NCBI GenBank assembly: GCA_021234155.1
Contig: JAJEKV010000003.1
Location: 33,711,166-33,775,165, forward strand
Source of the DNA: Isoetes taiwanensis
Taxonomy: Eukaryota > Streptophyta > Lycopodiopsida > Isoetales > Isoetaceae
Direction of reading: 5' to 3'
DNA length: 64,000 bases
Of the stretch, positions 11,020 to 20,605 are shown piece after piece; the first letter of the stretch is position 1, and each line of letters starts with the position of its first letter. A program made the translations under genes and the position numbers. The notes beneath the pieces were generated by a model. It did not search any database, was not told where the DNA came from, and was given only the letters and a program-made list of their open reading frames with translations.

Positions 11020-11169
11020 CTAATCCCCTAAGTTGCTACACTCAAAGGAAGGAAGCTTGAGTTCTTGCAAAAGAATGATATCAGCATTATACAATCTGAT
11101 TTGAGCAATGGCACGTCTCCTCTTTAAGGGGGCTTTAATTCCTCTAAGATTCCAAGAAAGAATCTTCAT
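11020..11169 (-). pseudogene. LINE ORF2 start, AP endonuclease N-terminus
   Basis: This 49-codon frame starts MKILSWNLRGIKAPLKRR and continues with ADIILLQELKLPSFE before a TAG. MKILSWNxRG is the standard opening of the endonuclease in plant L1 elements and holds the first catalytic Asn; QEL carries the conserved catalytic Glu. Beyond the stop, another frame near 10945-10995 reads NPSGASGGLAII, the next conserved endonuclease block, followed by a further stop. So the start codon of ORF2 is at 11169 and the protein is broken early. Confidence 0.82.
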
Positions 11170-11202
11170 ATCTTAAGATCAAAAAGAGGTATAGGAGAAG
11201 AT

Positions 11203-11691
11203 TTAGATTCTAGATTTTTTGTATTTCCTCTTACTTCTGGTGTTTTGAGCAAGAGTTTTATTCATACCAGATAAAACTAGACCTAAATTGTTTCCATCCT
11301 TCTTAACTGACTGAATCTTCTCAGATTTGGGATTTTTGCTAGAATTCTCAAAAAAATACTCTTCTTTACCCCAGTTTTCTTTATCACTCCCATATTCCTC
11401 ACTATCACTGAAATCAGAACAGCCCCCAGGAAAAAATTGAAACATAGAGTTTTTATTAATATTTAAAGGTACAGAATCAAGGACTTGCCTGGTATTTTCT
11501 TTTACTTGAAGCTCCCGTTGTTCATCAATTATCTCTTCAGCTGTCTCAGGAACAATCTCAGTACTCTGATCATCATGTGCTGAATGATTTTGATTGTTTA
11601 TCTGCAATTTGAGTAATGTGAAGCTGCAAGGAGTTTGAGTAATATGAAGTTTGAGTAATGTGAAGCTGCAAGGAAGCCATCTGGTCTGCAA
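11203..11691 (-). pseudogene. LINE ORF1 C-terminal or linker region
   Basis: A frame of about 160 codons, acidic in the middle (SDFSDSEEYGSDKE) and basic at its end (RSKRKYKKSRI), ending about 35 bp before the ORF2 start. Plant L1 ORF1 proteins often end with a charged tail just before ORF2, and the position fits. Its first codons contain a small duplication of a TQTPCSFTLLKL-like segment. It is out of continuous frame with the zinc knuckle portion, so shifts lie between 11691 and 12189. Confidence 0.5.
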
Positions 11692-12188
11692 ACTTGCTGG
11701 ATATTTTTGGAGAACTGGTAGGACATTCCATTATTGGGGAATCCAAATCAATTAGGGAAGGCAAAGTAACAGAAGTCTGAATAGCAGGCTGAATTTGGAC
11801 ATCATATTTGACATGAGTATTTGGAGGAGGGGGGAGATTATGGGAGGAAACACATGCTTTGCTCTTATTTAATTCAGGATCTAGATTACCATTAAGATCA
11901 GATAATACCTGAAAAGGATTTTGACAGTTGACTTGTTGGTTGACTTGGTAATTCTTGAGTCATATCTTCAATGATTTGACTTGTAGGTTTGGTCAATTAT
12001 GAGTCAATAGAAGTAGACTCATTTGAAATTCTGATCTGCTGAATCATCCTTGCTGGTATAGGTGTTTTTGAATGTGAATTCATATCAGAAGAATTCAACT
12101 GATACTTTGCTTTGTCTCGAGATTTCATAATTAAGGACCCATTCTTACTCATGTTTTTGATAGGGTAATCCATAAGATTATATGAGCA

Positions 12189-13418
12189 CTAACCTTTTTC
12201 CTGATACTTGGCTTCCTTAATGATTTTACTCAAGGTCATGCTTAATTTATCAGTAGCCTGAACATCATTTTCTGCCATAATTCCTTTCATTAGCAGCTTT
12301 GGTTCTCCAATTGTTAGAGAGCCATTATTTCTTGGAATATTAGAGATATCATGCTCACTCATTTTGCATTTGTCTTTCATTTGCTCCCTTGCAGTCTTTT
12401 GCTTTTGTATTCTCTTGTAACTACCATTCACCTTTGTCCATTTGAACCTGTCATTTTCTGGCAGCCTTTGGAAATTATTTGCCACTGTTGTATAGTTTTC
12501 CTGTGTTACATCTTCCATGACAGATTGCTCCATTGGTCTTTTCTCTGAATTTTGCTTAACTGGGATCTCACTTTCTTGCAATAATCTGTTTTCCTGTGGT
12601 GCTGGAATATACTTGCAATCAGAGTACCAGAAATGCCTTTGAAGACATTTTTGACATTGGGATGGCAATCCAGACCATCTAAGAGTTAAAGATGATTCAA
12701 GACCAAAAGCATCTTTAGAGGGAATGGATAGAGGAATGTCTTTGGATACATCCAGTTGAACAAAAGATCTGGGAGGCTTAGCAGGAGAATACTCTGTTGA
12801 GATATAAGTTCCAATGGAATTGAAGAGAAGTTTAAAGCATTCTTCATCCCAGTAGATAGGATTGAGACCAAACAGGGAGGTTGAAGCAATGCAAAGATTA
12901 TTCATTTGTTCCATGTCAAACTTAGGATGCCATTTGAGAAAGGTCAATTATGATGTCTCATAGGTCAGAGGACCATAATTTAGAAAGAAATTGGCAGTTC
13001 TTGAGTTCCCACATTCCAGCATAATGTAAGGAAAATTGAGCCAATAAACATCTTGAATTAAAATTCCTTTATTGAGGCTGAGAAGAAAAGCCCACAATTT
13101 ATCTAGTTTTATGCCACATTTCTGAGCTTTTATAATAACAGCAGAATGAGACGAGGCATCAATTTTAGAATGAACAATCGGAAGATTCAAGGAAATACCA
13201 TTATAGGTGCTCATCTTCCGCTCCTGAAGGTGAGGCGGCTTGGTTCTTTTGAGTCTCTCATCCAACTCAGCATCCGAGCGAATCTCTGGGTGATTTCTTG
13301 CAATTCCATAAGGGAATGGAGCCTGGGTGGCCGGGTTTAGAGGGTGATGAATGCCTTTATGATTAGGATCAGCAGAAAGGTTATCCCAAAAGGGAATTTC
13401 ATGAGAGATAGGATCCAT
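12189..13418 (-). pseudogene. LINE ORF1 (DUF4283-like domain plus zinc knuckle), one in-frame stop
   Basis: A single reading frame runs through the whole stretch except for one TAA codon at about 12950-12948, between the residues YETS and LTFLKWHPKF. The N-terminal part (LNLPIVHSKI...GILIQDVYWLNFPYIML) and the central part (ILIQDV, then TFLKWHPKFD, then SIGTYIST) follow the RNA-binding DUF4283 pattern of plant LINE ORF1 proteins. A zinc knuckle reads CQKCLQRHFWYSDC: the spacing is CX2CX3HX5C, so the usual Gly-His pair is shifted by one. Only one point change would separate this from an open ORF1, so the insertion is probably not very old. Confidence 0.78.
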
Positions 13419-13689
13419 ATCAAAATTAGAAGGTAATTAGAAGGCTTTTCTTGAAAGGATAGCAGATTTTGGAGAATAGAGGATTGTTCTGGAGCCGGAA
13501 GATTGACGAAGGAGTGAAGGAATGCCAAATGTTTAGGGTTTTTTGAACAATTAGAAACCATTGCAGAAAGTTCAGGATGAAACAACAAAAGTACATGCAA
13601 AAAATTGAACAACAGAACGGGAAAAAATGAAAACAGGGGAAAGAAACCTTTAGTTAGAACCTTTAGTTGCTATTTTTGGATGGATGCAG

Positions 13690-13795
13690 TTTGTCAACGA
13701 CCAAGATCATGCTAAGTGGCAACATCCCTAGCCCTTGATACTATGGGAGACATGCACATAGGCCTGGAGTACCGACCTTAATTATATGCTTATTT
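13690..13795. repeat. Copy of the GTGGCAACATCC repeat
   Basis: The block GATCATGCTAAGTGGCAACA through CTTAATTATATG matches 6105-6195 on the other side of the LINE at most positions. Related GATCGCGCCAC blocks are at 13920-13980 and 19930-19985. It appears to be a dispersed repeat of the host satellite field. Confidence 0.6.
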
Positions 13796-13810
13796 TGTTG
13801 AAGAAGAAAT

Positions 13811-13870
13811 GCTTGGCCTAGTGGTTGGAATGCGGGGATTTAGGGGGGTAGACCTAGGTTTGAATCCTCC
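13811..13870 (+). repeat. tRNA-derived SINE head (candidate)
   Basis: An RNA polymerase III A box, TGGCCTAGTGG (13814-13824), is followed 32 bp later by a B box, GGTTTGAATCC (13857-13867; one difference from the GGTTCGAATCC consensus). The spacing matches plant SINE heads. I could not fold the stretch into a complete tRNA, and no clear poly(A) tail is seen, so it may be truncated. Confidence 0.5.
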
Positions 13871-14189
13871 ACACAACATAACATTCTCGTAGTGGTTGAA
13901 AAGAAGAAAAGGGCCTGGGATCGCGCCACATGACACGTGAAACAACGTGTTAGGGCCTTGCAAATTGCACCAAGTGACACCACGTAGGTTGTTGATGGGG
14001 GCGAAGTTACATTCTGCGGTATTTCTTCATTATCTTGGCCAGGCCCATTTCCTTTGCACCGTTTCTCGGCTCGGCCTCGGCCTCTGGCCAGGGCCTCGCC
14101 TCGGTTTGGATATCCTTGACACTATTCCTTGGCTCGGCGGCCTAGGCCTCGCCTCGGTTTGGACAAAAACATGCCTACCATGGTTTCCC

Positions 14190-14370
14190 ATCTATGGGGA
14201 TGATACCTACTACAATTTTAAAGTATCACCCATATGGAGCTTATACACACCTACTACGAATGCCTACTACCCATGTGGAGCTTATACACATCTACTACCA
14301 ATTCTAAAGTATCAGTCATTGGGAGCTTACTCACGCCTGGATTCACCCATTAGAAGCTGACTCACACCTA
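14190..14370. repeat. Satellite family 1, distal block
   Basis: Repeats of ACCTACTACCAATTCTAAAG, then TATCACCCATATGGAGCTTA, then TACACACCTAC, the same family as 4200-5290. This shows that the LINE, the SINE head and the neighbouring repeats were inserted into one continuous satellite field. Confidence 0.65.
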
Positions 14371-14827
14371 CCATACTCAAGAAGATTGCGTATTAAACGT
14401 GAGAAAATCATCGAAACGAGAGCAAAAGGAAAATTTCTTAAAGATTCCCTTATTTTTTACAAAAAGGGAGTAAAATGAGGTAAAAAAAAGGGAGTGCATA
14501 AAATTGTATTTTGACACACACACCCCGGTCCCCCCCCATGACTAATTTTTTTATGCAACGTGAGAATTGATTTTTTTAAAGTGACACTTCTTCTTGCAAA
14601 TAGAATTTTCTTGAAGTATGTTTTTAGAGAGAACCAGTAATCTAAGAGGATAAAATATTCAACAAAAATTTGAAGTAAAGTCTGTAAATGAAATTGTAGT
14701 ATTCTCAAAATTTGAAGATAAAATCTTCATATTAACATGCAAAATTTACAGTCCTTTTCTAAGACTTAGTTATGTACAAAAGTGTGAGGAGTGATGAGGG
14801 AGGGATCCATCACATCATCATGTTCAT
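14371..14827. other. AT-rich spacer, no gene seen
   Basis: This is AT-rich sequence with a C-run at about 14527-14536 and no convincing frame or repeat. It lies downstream of the minus-strand DUF7869-type relic and may hold its 3' untranslated part. Confidence 0.4.
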
Positions 14828-17170
14828 CTATGCCAGCCTCATCAACTTCACTTCTTTCATTGTCACTCCAGAATGTGCTTGAGTTATCTTCCTCATCACT
14901 ATCAATAAATGGTGAAGCATTGCCACCACCACTCTCTTCTTCATCCTCTTCCTCGTAATTACAAGCCTTTTAAGCAAATTGATAGTCCTCTGGCGTGGAT
15001 GATTGTCAGATTTCAATTTGAAATTATAGCACAATATAGTCACGTCACTTAGGTTCAGCTCATCCCTACAACCCACTTTCTTGGACTTTCTCCCTTTTCC
15101 TTGACTTCTCGTTTCTAGCTTATACCTATCTTCAAAAGCATTTTCTGAGCGTGTCGCAAGCCAATTGAGTTTAGTTACTAAGCCTTCCTTCTTGACTGTG
15201 TCAAGTACTTTTTCTATCCAGAAAGGTAGACCTTTGTCATTCTCCTCAGTTGGAAGAGCAATCAGCATATCTTTGGCAATTTTTGTGATATTACCCTGAG
15301 GCTCATTCCCGCGTCTTGATCCGAGGTACATGACTCGGTCATCGTCTTCCTCTACTACAGATGCTATTGTAGCATTGCTTGGACCTGCCTAGTTTTGGGA
15401 TTGGTGGAAGGTGTTAGGCCATTGAAACGGTTCTTGCAACTGTCTTAGAGCTAGGTTTTGCATAACAATTTTCTGTTCAAGAAAGAAATTTCTCCATCAC
15501 ATCTGATCTTCTTCTAAGAAGTACTTAAAGCCTGAGAAAATTCTATTTTCAATGGCTTTTAAGAATGTCATTGGGGTACTTTTCTTCTGCTTGGACTCCT
15601 TAGGATTTTTGAGAATAAGTTGCTCAACATGTTCTATGAAGCAAGTGTCTGGAACAGATTTAAGAAAGCGCAATCCCTCTGGTGGACTCCAGTCCTTAGT
15701 TGTGGTGTACTTCTTCCCCTGTAAGAAGCTTTGTCCATCCTTCAAATAGAACTTGATGTGATGTTGAAAGATGAGATCATTCAACTTGTTCACAACTTGT
15801 TCTCTATCTAAACGTTGAGCGAAAACAAGCTCTCTAAAGTCAGCAGTCTCTTTGAGAAGCTTAACCACAGGAATGGGAGTGTAAAAATCTTCAATGATTT
15901 GAACTAAAATAGGAAGACAAAAAGCCTTCTTCCTTCTAAGGTGCACGGAAAATCTGTTGAACATCTGGTCTATTCGATTATGAGTGTGGGCTACAAGTAA
16001 AAATTGGAGTTTTACTTTTCTGAAGATCCCTAGCTCCACTAGCATGGCACAGTACGCAAAGAGTATTTGATTCTTGTTCTCCCTTGTAGTGTTGTCAAGT
16101 TGCAGGTAGGGCACTGATGGTAATTGCTCTTCTCACACAGGACCTTGTTAAGAATTGTAATTGTGAGGTTCGGGTCACCACGCAAGTTTGGATACGTCAA
16201 AAATACTTTGCACTTTAGACTTCCTTTGAAGGCCATAGCTCCTACAAGGTGGACCTTAACAAAACATTCCTCTGGCACATATTTAAGAATATTTAAGAAA
16301 TGGGGTAGATTTGTCTTTTTTTGATCCATTCCATCAATTACAACATACATATATTGCAGTGGACGTTTGAGAGCTTTTTTTTAATGCTTGGCAAGCTTTC
16401 TTCTCTCTGTTACTTAGTTGTTCACGATGTCTGGGAAGGTTCCGTTGCACAATATATCTGTTCAAGAAATCAGGTCAAAACATTTCTTTAAAACAAGTGA
16501 GAGATTAGAGAACTTGAGCTTACTTCTTTCGACCTCTGTCTTTACAGTCACAGTCTAATGAAGTGTGAGTAAGAGATGTGTTGAAACTAAATGCAAGTCT
16601 CTTTGTGTTCTTTGAAGACATCTTTTTTTGTGAAGTTGTCTGTCAAATGATACATGTTGCTGTTAGGCAACTTCTCACATGTTTCTCTAAAATATTTCTC
16701 CATCCATGACACAGCAGCTAGGGCATGCATTGTTACAACTCTTCTTGGTCCACAATGATCATCAATTGCTTGGTGTTTATCCAAGCTTTTGTGTATTCGA
16801 GACATTCTGGTGGACCCTAAATGGTGGACAACCATAAAGCATTTTTGGCAGACTTGTTCATGGTTAATGTAGTGCAAGAAGGTGTTGGGGTCTGGTCTTA
16901 GGTGATAAGCTAAGTAGGCATTCCGGCCTGCCAACGTCGTTGAGCTGTAATTGTCTCCAACTGCTCGTAATTTAGCCATGTTAAATCTGTTGATGCAATC
17001 CAATGAGCAGCATTTAGTTCTTAGAAGTCTCCTCATTTTGTGTTCGTCCATAAGGTTTCTTCTTCTTGAGCATGCTCTCAAACTAAAATCCACCTTGAAT
17101 TTCTTGGAGAACTGGCTGGAGAATATGTAATCTCGTTGCCCCTCGTTGGTGTCTTCATCTTTTGATGAGA
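14828..17170 (-). pseudogene. DUF7869-type protein relic (probably transposon-encoded)
   Basis: Minus-strand pieces appear in order. From 17170 to 16587 come EDTNEGQRDYIFSSQFSKKF, CCSLDCINRFN, HEQVCQKCFMVVHHLGST and AVSWMEKYFRETCEKLPNSN. From about 16350 to 16039 come VIDGMDQKKTNLPHF and KVHLVGAM. From 16114 to 15497 come LQLDNTTRENKNQ and LLVAHTHNRIDQMFNRFSVH. From 15331 to 14828 come ALPTEENDKGLPFWIEKVLD and further C-terminal sequence. This is the domain order of a multicopy family found in plants, algae and animals and annotated DUF7869. The DN...H.HN.ID pattern suggests an RNase-H-like transposase core, but that is inference. An intron is plausible at about 16435-16515 (AAG|TAAGC donor, AACAG acceptor). 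The split frames indicate decay. Confidence 0.72.
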
Positions 17171-17560
17171 GTTCTACTCTAGAGTTGACCTCCTATGCCC
17201 TTAGTGGTGTGCTTGTAGAGGAAAACAAACCACGTAAAGCTGTACCCCGATAAGTCGGAGGCACAGTGTTGAATGAAGGTGATGGGCCATAAGATGTTGT
17301 GGCAGCAAGGTGGTGGAAGATTGCTACGTATAGCTGGTGAGGCAATGAAAGGAGGGGGCAGCTTGTTTCTTACTGGGCTTGGAGAGGGTTGGAAAGGTGG
17401 AGATAGTCTACTAGTGACTGGACTCGGAGTGTCTTCGAGATCTGAAGTAGAGGTAGGTACTAGAGGAAACAAAAGGTGGTGGAAGTTTGTTCCCAATGTG
17501 GTTAACCATCTTAAACAACTGCAAAACAATGGGGACACGTAAGTAACTCACTTGACGGTT
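17171..17560 (-). other. Possible N-terminal region of the DUF7869-type relic
   Basis: A minus-strand frame from 17538 to 17179 is Ser/Pro-rich (SPSPVRNKLPPPF, SPAIRSNLPPP) with internally repeated proline motifs. It could be the disordered N-terminus of the gene whose conserved part begins at about 17163, but a stop lies between, so the link is uncertain. Confidence 0.3.
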
Positions 17561-17930
17561 GTGCAATTGCTATTCGAGAATACAGATTGCTATTCCAGAA
17601 TACTGTTTGGTGTTAGGCATTTGCTAGTTGAGTGTACAAAATCTATTCCGGAATACACTAGTCTAGCCTGTCTGGACAAGTCGTATTCTAATCCACATAA
17701 AAATAGAGAATGGATCATAGTCCACCTTTAAAAAGAAAAATTGAGCGCCTCAGTTACGTATTCCAGTTTCACAGCTTTAGTCGCCAGACCAAGCGCCTTG
17801 AATTCTATTCGAGAAGCTGTATTCCGATTCGCATAGAAAAAATCATGGACAGGTAAGCGTGCGAAGTACAGTGTACGGGTTTTTGCATTGCTAGATCCTT
17901 TTTCTTATTCCGGAATACACATTTGCAAGA
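17560..17930. repeat. Recurrent palindromic ATTCCGGAATAC motif
   Basis: TATTCCGGAATACAC occurs at about 17642 and 17911. Near copies are at about 17572 (ATTCGAGAATAC), 17591 (ATTCCAGAATAC), 17680, 17759 and 17818. The core ATTCCGGAAT is a perfect palindrome. The cluster lies upstream of the minus-strand DUF7869-type relic, where subterminal repeats or a promoter of that element would be expected. Confidence 0.5.
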
Positions 17931-18216
17931 AACCCTACACGTGGTGTTGCAATGGATCTTCCCCTTTCTTTCTCTGCAAGCAATCCTTCTTGCTTGCTTG
18001 CTTTCAATCTTTGCTTGCTTGCAAGCGATCTTTCTTGTTTGCTTTGATACAGATAGATTTATTGAAAATCGTGAAAGATCCATGCCTAGAAGGTAAAAGC
18101 CAATCTTTTAGAACATGGTCAGAATCAGGGGCATGAATCGGAGCAAAGACAAGAGCCAAATCAGGACATGGAGCAGAAAAAGGAACTGGAACATCAGCAA
18201 GAACGGGATCAAGAGC

Positions 18217-18640
18217 TCATGATATTGCACGGACTGAAGTAGATGTTGACGTAGAGGCTTCTACTATAGATGAATTGGAACTAGTGGCACAACCAGCAAA
18301 CCGAAAAGATGTAGTATGCCAATTAATCTGAGGGTTATGTAGCTCAAGCCAGGGCAAACCCAAGACTACTGGTGCATATGGGCTAGCAATGATATTGAAG
18401 AAAATGCTACAAGAAACTTTTCTTGAACAAAATCTGGAGAGGTGTAGTACATTCTGTGACTGCACCCAAGGAGGTCTCACGTCCATCAATCACACCGACA
18501 GTACTGGTATATCAACTTTTCTTTTAGGGATGACGTGCTTAGTAGCAAACGCACTATCTATAAAGCAAGCATTTGCACCACTGTCAAGTTGTGCCAATAC
18601 TTCTAATCTTCCAACCTCTAATTCTAATGTTACAGAAATA
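18217..18640 (-). pseudogene. Ty3/gypsy aspartic protease relic
   Basis: On the minus strand LAQLDSGANACFID (active-site DSGA at about 18573-18586) is followed by VGVIDGRETS in a shifted frame. Then, after another shift, come FNIIASPYAPVVLGLPWLEL and HNPQINW. This is the retropepsin of Ty3/gypsy elements: catalytic D-S-G, then the ILG-LPWL block. At least two frameshifts break it. No reverse transcriptase follows toward 17930, so the element is truncated after the protease. Confidence 0.82.
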
Positions 18641-18779
18641 AAAAATTCCTTATGGACGTTATCTGATGGAATAAACCTGTCATGAAGTGTGGAGGGCTTC
18701 TGAGAAATGGCAGCTAGCCAAGAGAGACTTCTACTACTTGGATCAGCCTCTAGAGTTTACTGATTGATTTGTGCACTTC

Positions 18780-19640
18780 ACATAGCATCCAGAAGCGATG
18801 TGACCAGCTCCTCCACAGTAGAGGCAAAGCTTGACCTCTCCCTGATGCTGCTTCTCATCAGCAGACAAGGGCCCTCGAACTACACGACCAATCTGCATGT
18901 GCTCAGGCTCGAACTTGTTAGATTCTATAGATGAAACTGGGCAAGCATAGCTACAAGCACCCGTAGGTTAGAAAGACCTGACTATGTCTCCCTTGCCTAT
19001 GATTGAAGAGCTGATTATCACAACGAACTGTAAATCTGATGGTTTCTTCTAGATTCTTAGGGTCCTCCATAGACAGCAATATATCTTTAACATCCTCCCG
19101 AAGTACTCTCCGAAAACAATCACAGAGAGCAACATTATTCCTGGGAGTATCAATTGCAATTTGACAGAATTCAGACACATAAATTGAAGCTGGACGAGAG
19201 CCTTGTCTAAGATTGCAGAGTTTTGTGACTGTTCTGCACTGGTGATCTGTGTCTTTAAAGCATGCCTCGAGCTCTACAGTGAAAGCAGTAAAATTTTGCA
19301 ACTTTGGGGCTCTTTTCTTCAATAAAGGAGCAAACTAACTTAGAGCTGGCCCTATGAGAAGAGAACCAATCAATCCAACTTGTTCTTCGGCCGTAGGATA
19401 ATGAGGATAGAGTTGGATCACAAGCCTGATCTCATTCAAGAAACCACGAAGCTTGGACCGAGTGATGTCGAACTTCTCGGATAGGCTAATTTTAGACTTT
19501 AATGACCTCAATCCGGAGCTAGAAGAAGATTCATATGAAGCAACCTGTTATTTGATCTCCTTATTGTCTGATGCAACTGTTGGCATACTTGAACAAGCTG
19601 CTGGGCCTGCTATAATAAGGATGAAATCTCCTCCATAGAG
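18780..19640 (-). pseudogene. Ty3/gypsy Gag relic with CCHC zinc knuckle
   Basis: The minus strand shows a Gln-rich N-terminus near 19540-19620 (QQAQQLVQVCQQLHQ). The Gag core follows (KLRGFLNEIRL, YPTAEEQVGLIGSLL, FKDTDHQCRTV, LRQGSRPASIYVSEF), then a zinc knuckle CLYCGGAGHIASGC (CX2CX4HX4C) at 18785-18826. The Gag core resembles the sushi/Tf1-like branch of Ty3/gypsy (retrotrans_gag with an LRQG-S--Y--EF block). A TAG interrupts the frame between GPALS and FAPLL at about 19335, where the family usually has Trp, consistent with one G-to-A change. It belongs with the protease at 18217-18640. Confidence 0.8.
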
Positions 19641-20060
19641 ATGAGAACCACCAAATATGGGTAAAGAAATGCTTAGGATCAGAGCAGACAAGAACCGATA
19701 AGGGATTTCGGTCCAAACTGTCATGAACCTATGCAAAAAGAAGGGAAATATATATACGAAAAAAATACGTTAAGATTGGCAAAGAATATGATGTATGATG
19801 AAGAAACAAGAATACAATAATCCAAAGGCAAGCAGGAACATGAAATAGATGCCCAAAAGGCTCAAAAGTGGTATTGAACTAGAATGATTCGATGAGAAGA
19901 AGGTGCCTCTATATATATCTAGGTCAATGGCCAGGATCGCGCCACTCTAATGGACGAGATCATGCCAAGTGTCGTGCATGCATGTAGGTTCTAGAATATT
20001 CTGGACCCTTTTGAAGTTAACTCTGCATATGAAGAAGATGTAAAGAAATATCTTTAATTA
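19641..20060. other. Spacer upstream of the Ty3/gypsy relic
   Basis: This is where the 5' leader of the minus-strand element would be. I see no recognisable LTR pair or primer-binding site. A repeat of the GATCGCGCCAC family lies at about 19930-19990. Confidence 0.35.
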
Positions 20061-20064
20061 GTAT

Positions 20065-20135
20065 TTGTAGCGTATTTGGCAAAGGTGGATGATTCGCGAC
20101 TAGAAGATTGCGAGTTCAAACTCTCAAACCTTGTG
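20065..20135 (+). repeat. Second tRNA-like SINE head (candidate)
   Basis: TGGCAAAGGTGG (A-box form, near 20077-20088) is followed by GAGTTCAAACTC (B-box form, near 20111-20122). The spacing fits an internal polymerase III promoter, but the match is weaker than at 13811. The hairpin at 20162-20232 lies just downstream. Confidence 0.35.
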
Positions 20136-20161
20136 CCTTGTGCAACTACACTTTTGCATCC

Positions 20162-20232
20162 TTGTGACGACCATCTTTTGTACATATGAGTAGAATACTC
20201 ATATGGTATGAATACCCATATGGTCGTCACAA
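20162..20232. repeat. Nested hairpin with 13-bp outer and 9-bp inner arms
   Basis: TTGTGACGACCAT (20162-20174) pairs with ATGGTCGTCACAA (20220-20232). Inside, CATATGAGT pairs with ACTCATATG (20183-20205). It forms a symmetrical foldback with no reading frame of its own. Confidence 0.7.
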
Positions 20233-20234
20233 CC

Positions 20235-20510
20235 CTTAGCATCCACTTCCTTCTGAAGTTCTTCGTCAATCTTTACAAAGGGAACTCGAACTCCATTCTC
20301 AAGGACTGTCAAATTTGTAGGAACTGCAACTGTACTAGATATTCTAGACTTTTCAGCTTCATGCATATCACCCAACTGGGAAACCATATTAGCCTCAAAA
20401 TCTGACAGGCCCCTGTTTAAAGACTGTTTGGCAACAAATGTAGCAAAGCTAGTTGTTTCACACTTTTGCTTCTCTTTCCTGCTTTCCAGAACCAATAGAT
20501 ACATTTGAAA
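20235..20510 (-). other. Unrecognised exon-like open frame
   Basis: A minus-strand frame of about 90 codons between the hairpin and 20504 reads LSDFEANMVSQLGDMHEAEK, then STVAVPTNLTVLENGVRVPF, then KIDEELQKEVD. Composition is protein-like (charged, amphipathic), but I do not recognise the family. It ends about 100 bp before the segmental duplication begins, so it may be a truncated exon of a neighbouring gene or a transposon-carried piece. Confidence 0.3.
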
Positions 20511-20605
20511 TATTCCCTAAAGCAACTCTGTGCTAATCAACAGGGAGATTCTGTTGCACATTAAGCTCAAAACTCAACATATCTTCTATCCCTAGAACCT
20601 TGAGG

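Larger units (their letters stand above)
6549..13670 (-). mobile_element. LINE (L1-type non-LTR retrotransposon), dead, minus strand
   Basis: Order on the minus strand: ORF1 with a DUF4283-like domain and zinc knuckle (13418-12189), an acidic linker (about 11691-11203), an ORF2 opening with an AP endonuclease (11169-9862), reverse transcriptase (9910-8679) and a zf-RVT-type tail (8668-7181), then a 3' region ending in a tail of 16 A residues (T run at 6549-6564 on the plus strand). This is the layout of plant L1 elements, apparently full length. Each module is broken by shifts or stops. It is inserted between two blocks of the same satellites. A short AGTTGC is present at both ends (6542-6547 and 13665-13670) and may be what is left of a target duplication, but that is weak. 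Confidence 0.88.

Noticed and set aside
7181-13418. Several separate host genes on the minus strand
   Set aside because: All the frames are consecutive parts of one LINE in the expected order, with frameshifts between them.
13811-13870. Functional tRNA gene
   Set aside because: Only the A and B boxes fit; acceptor and anticodon stems do not pair.
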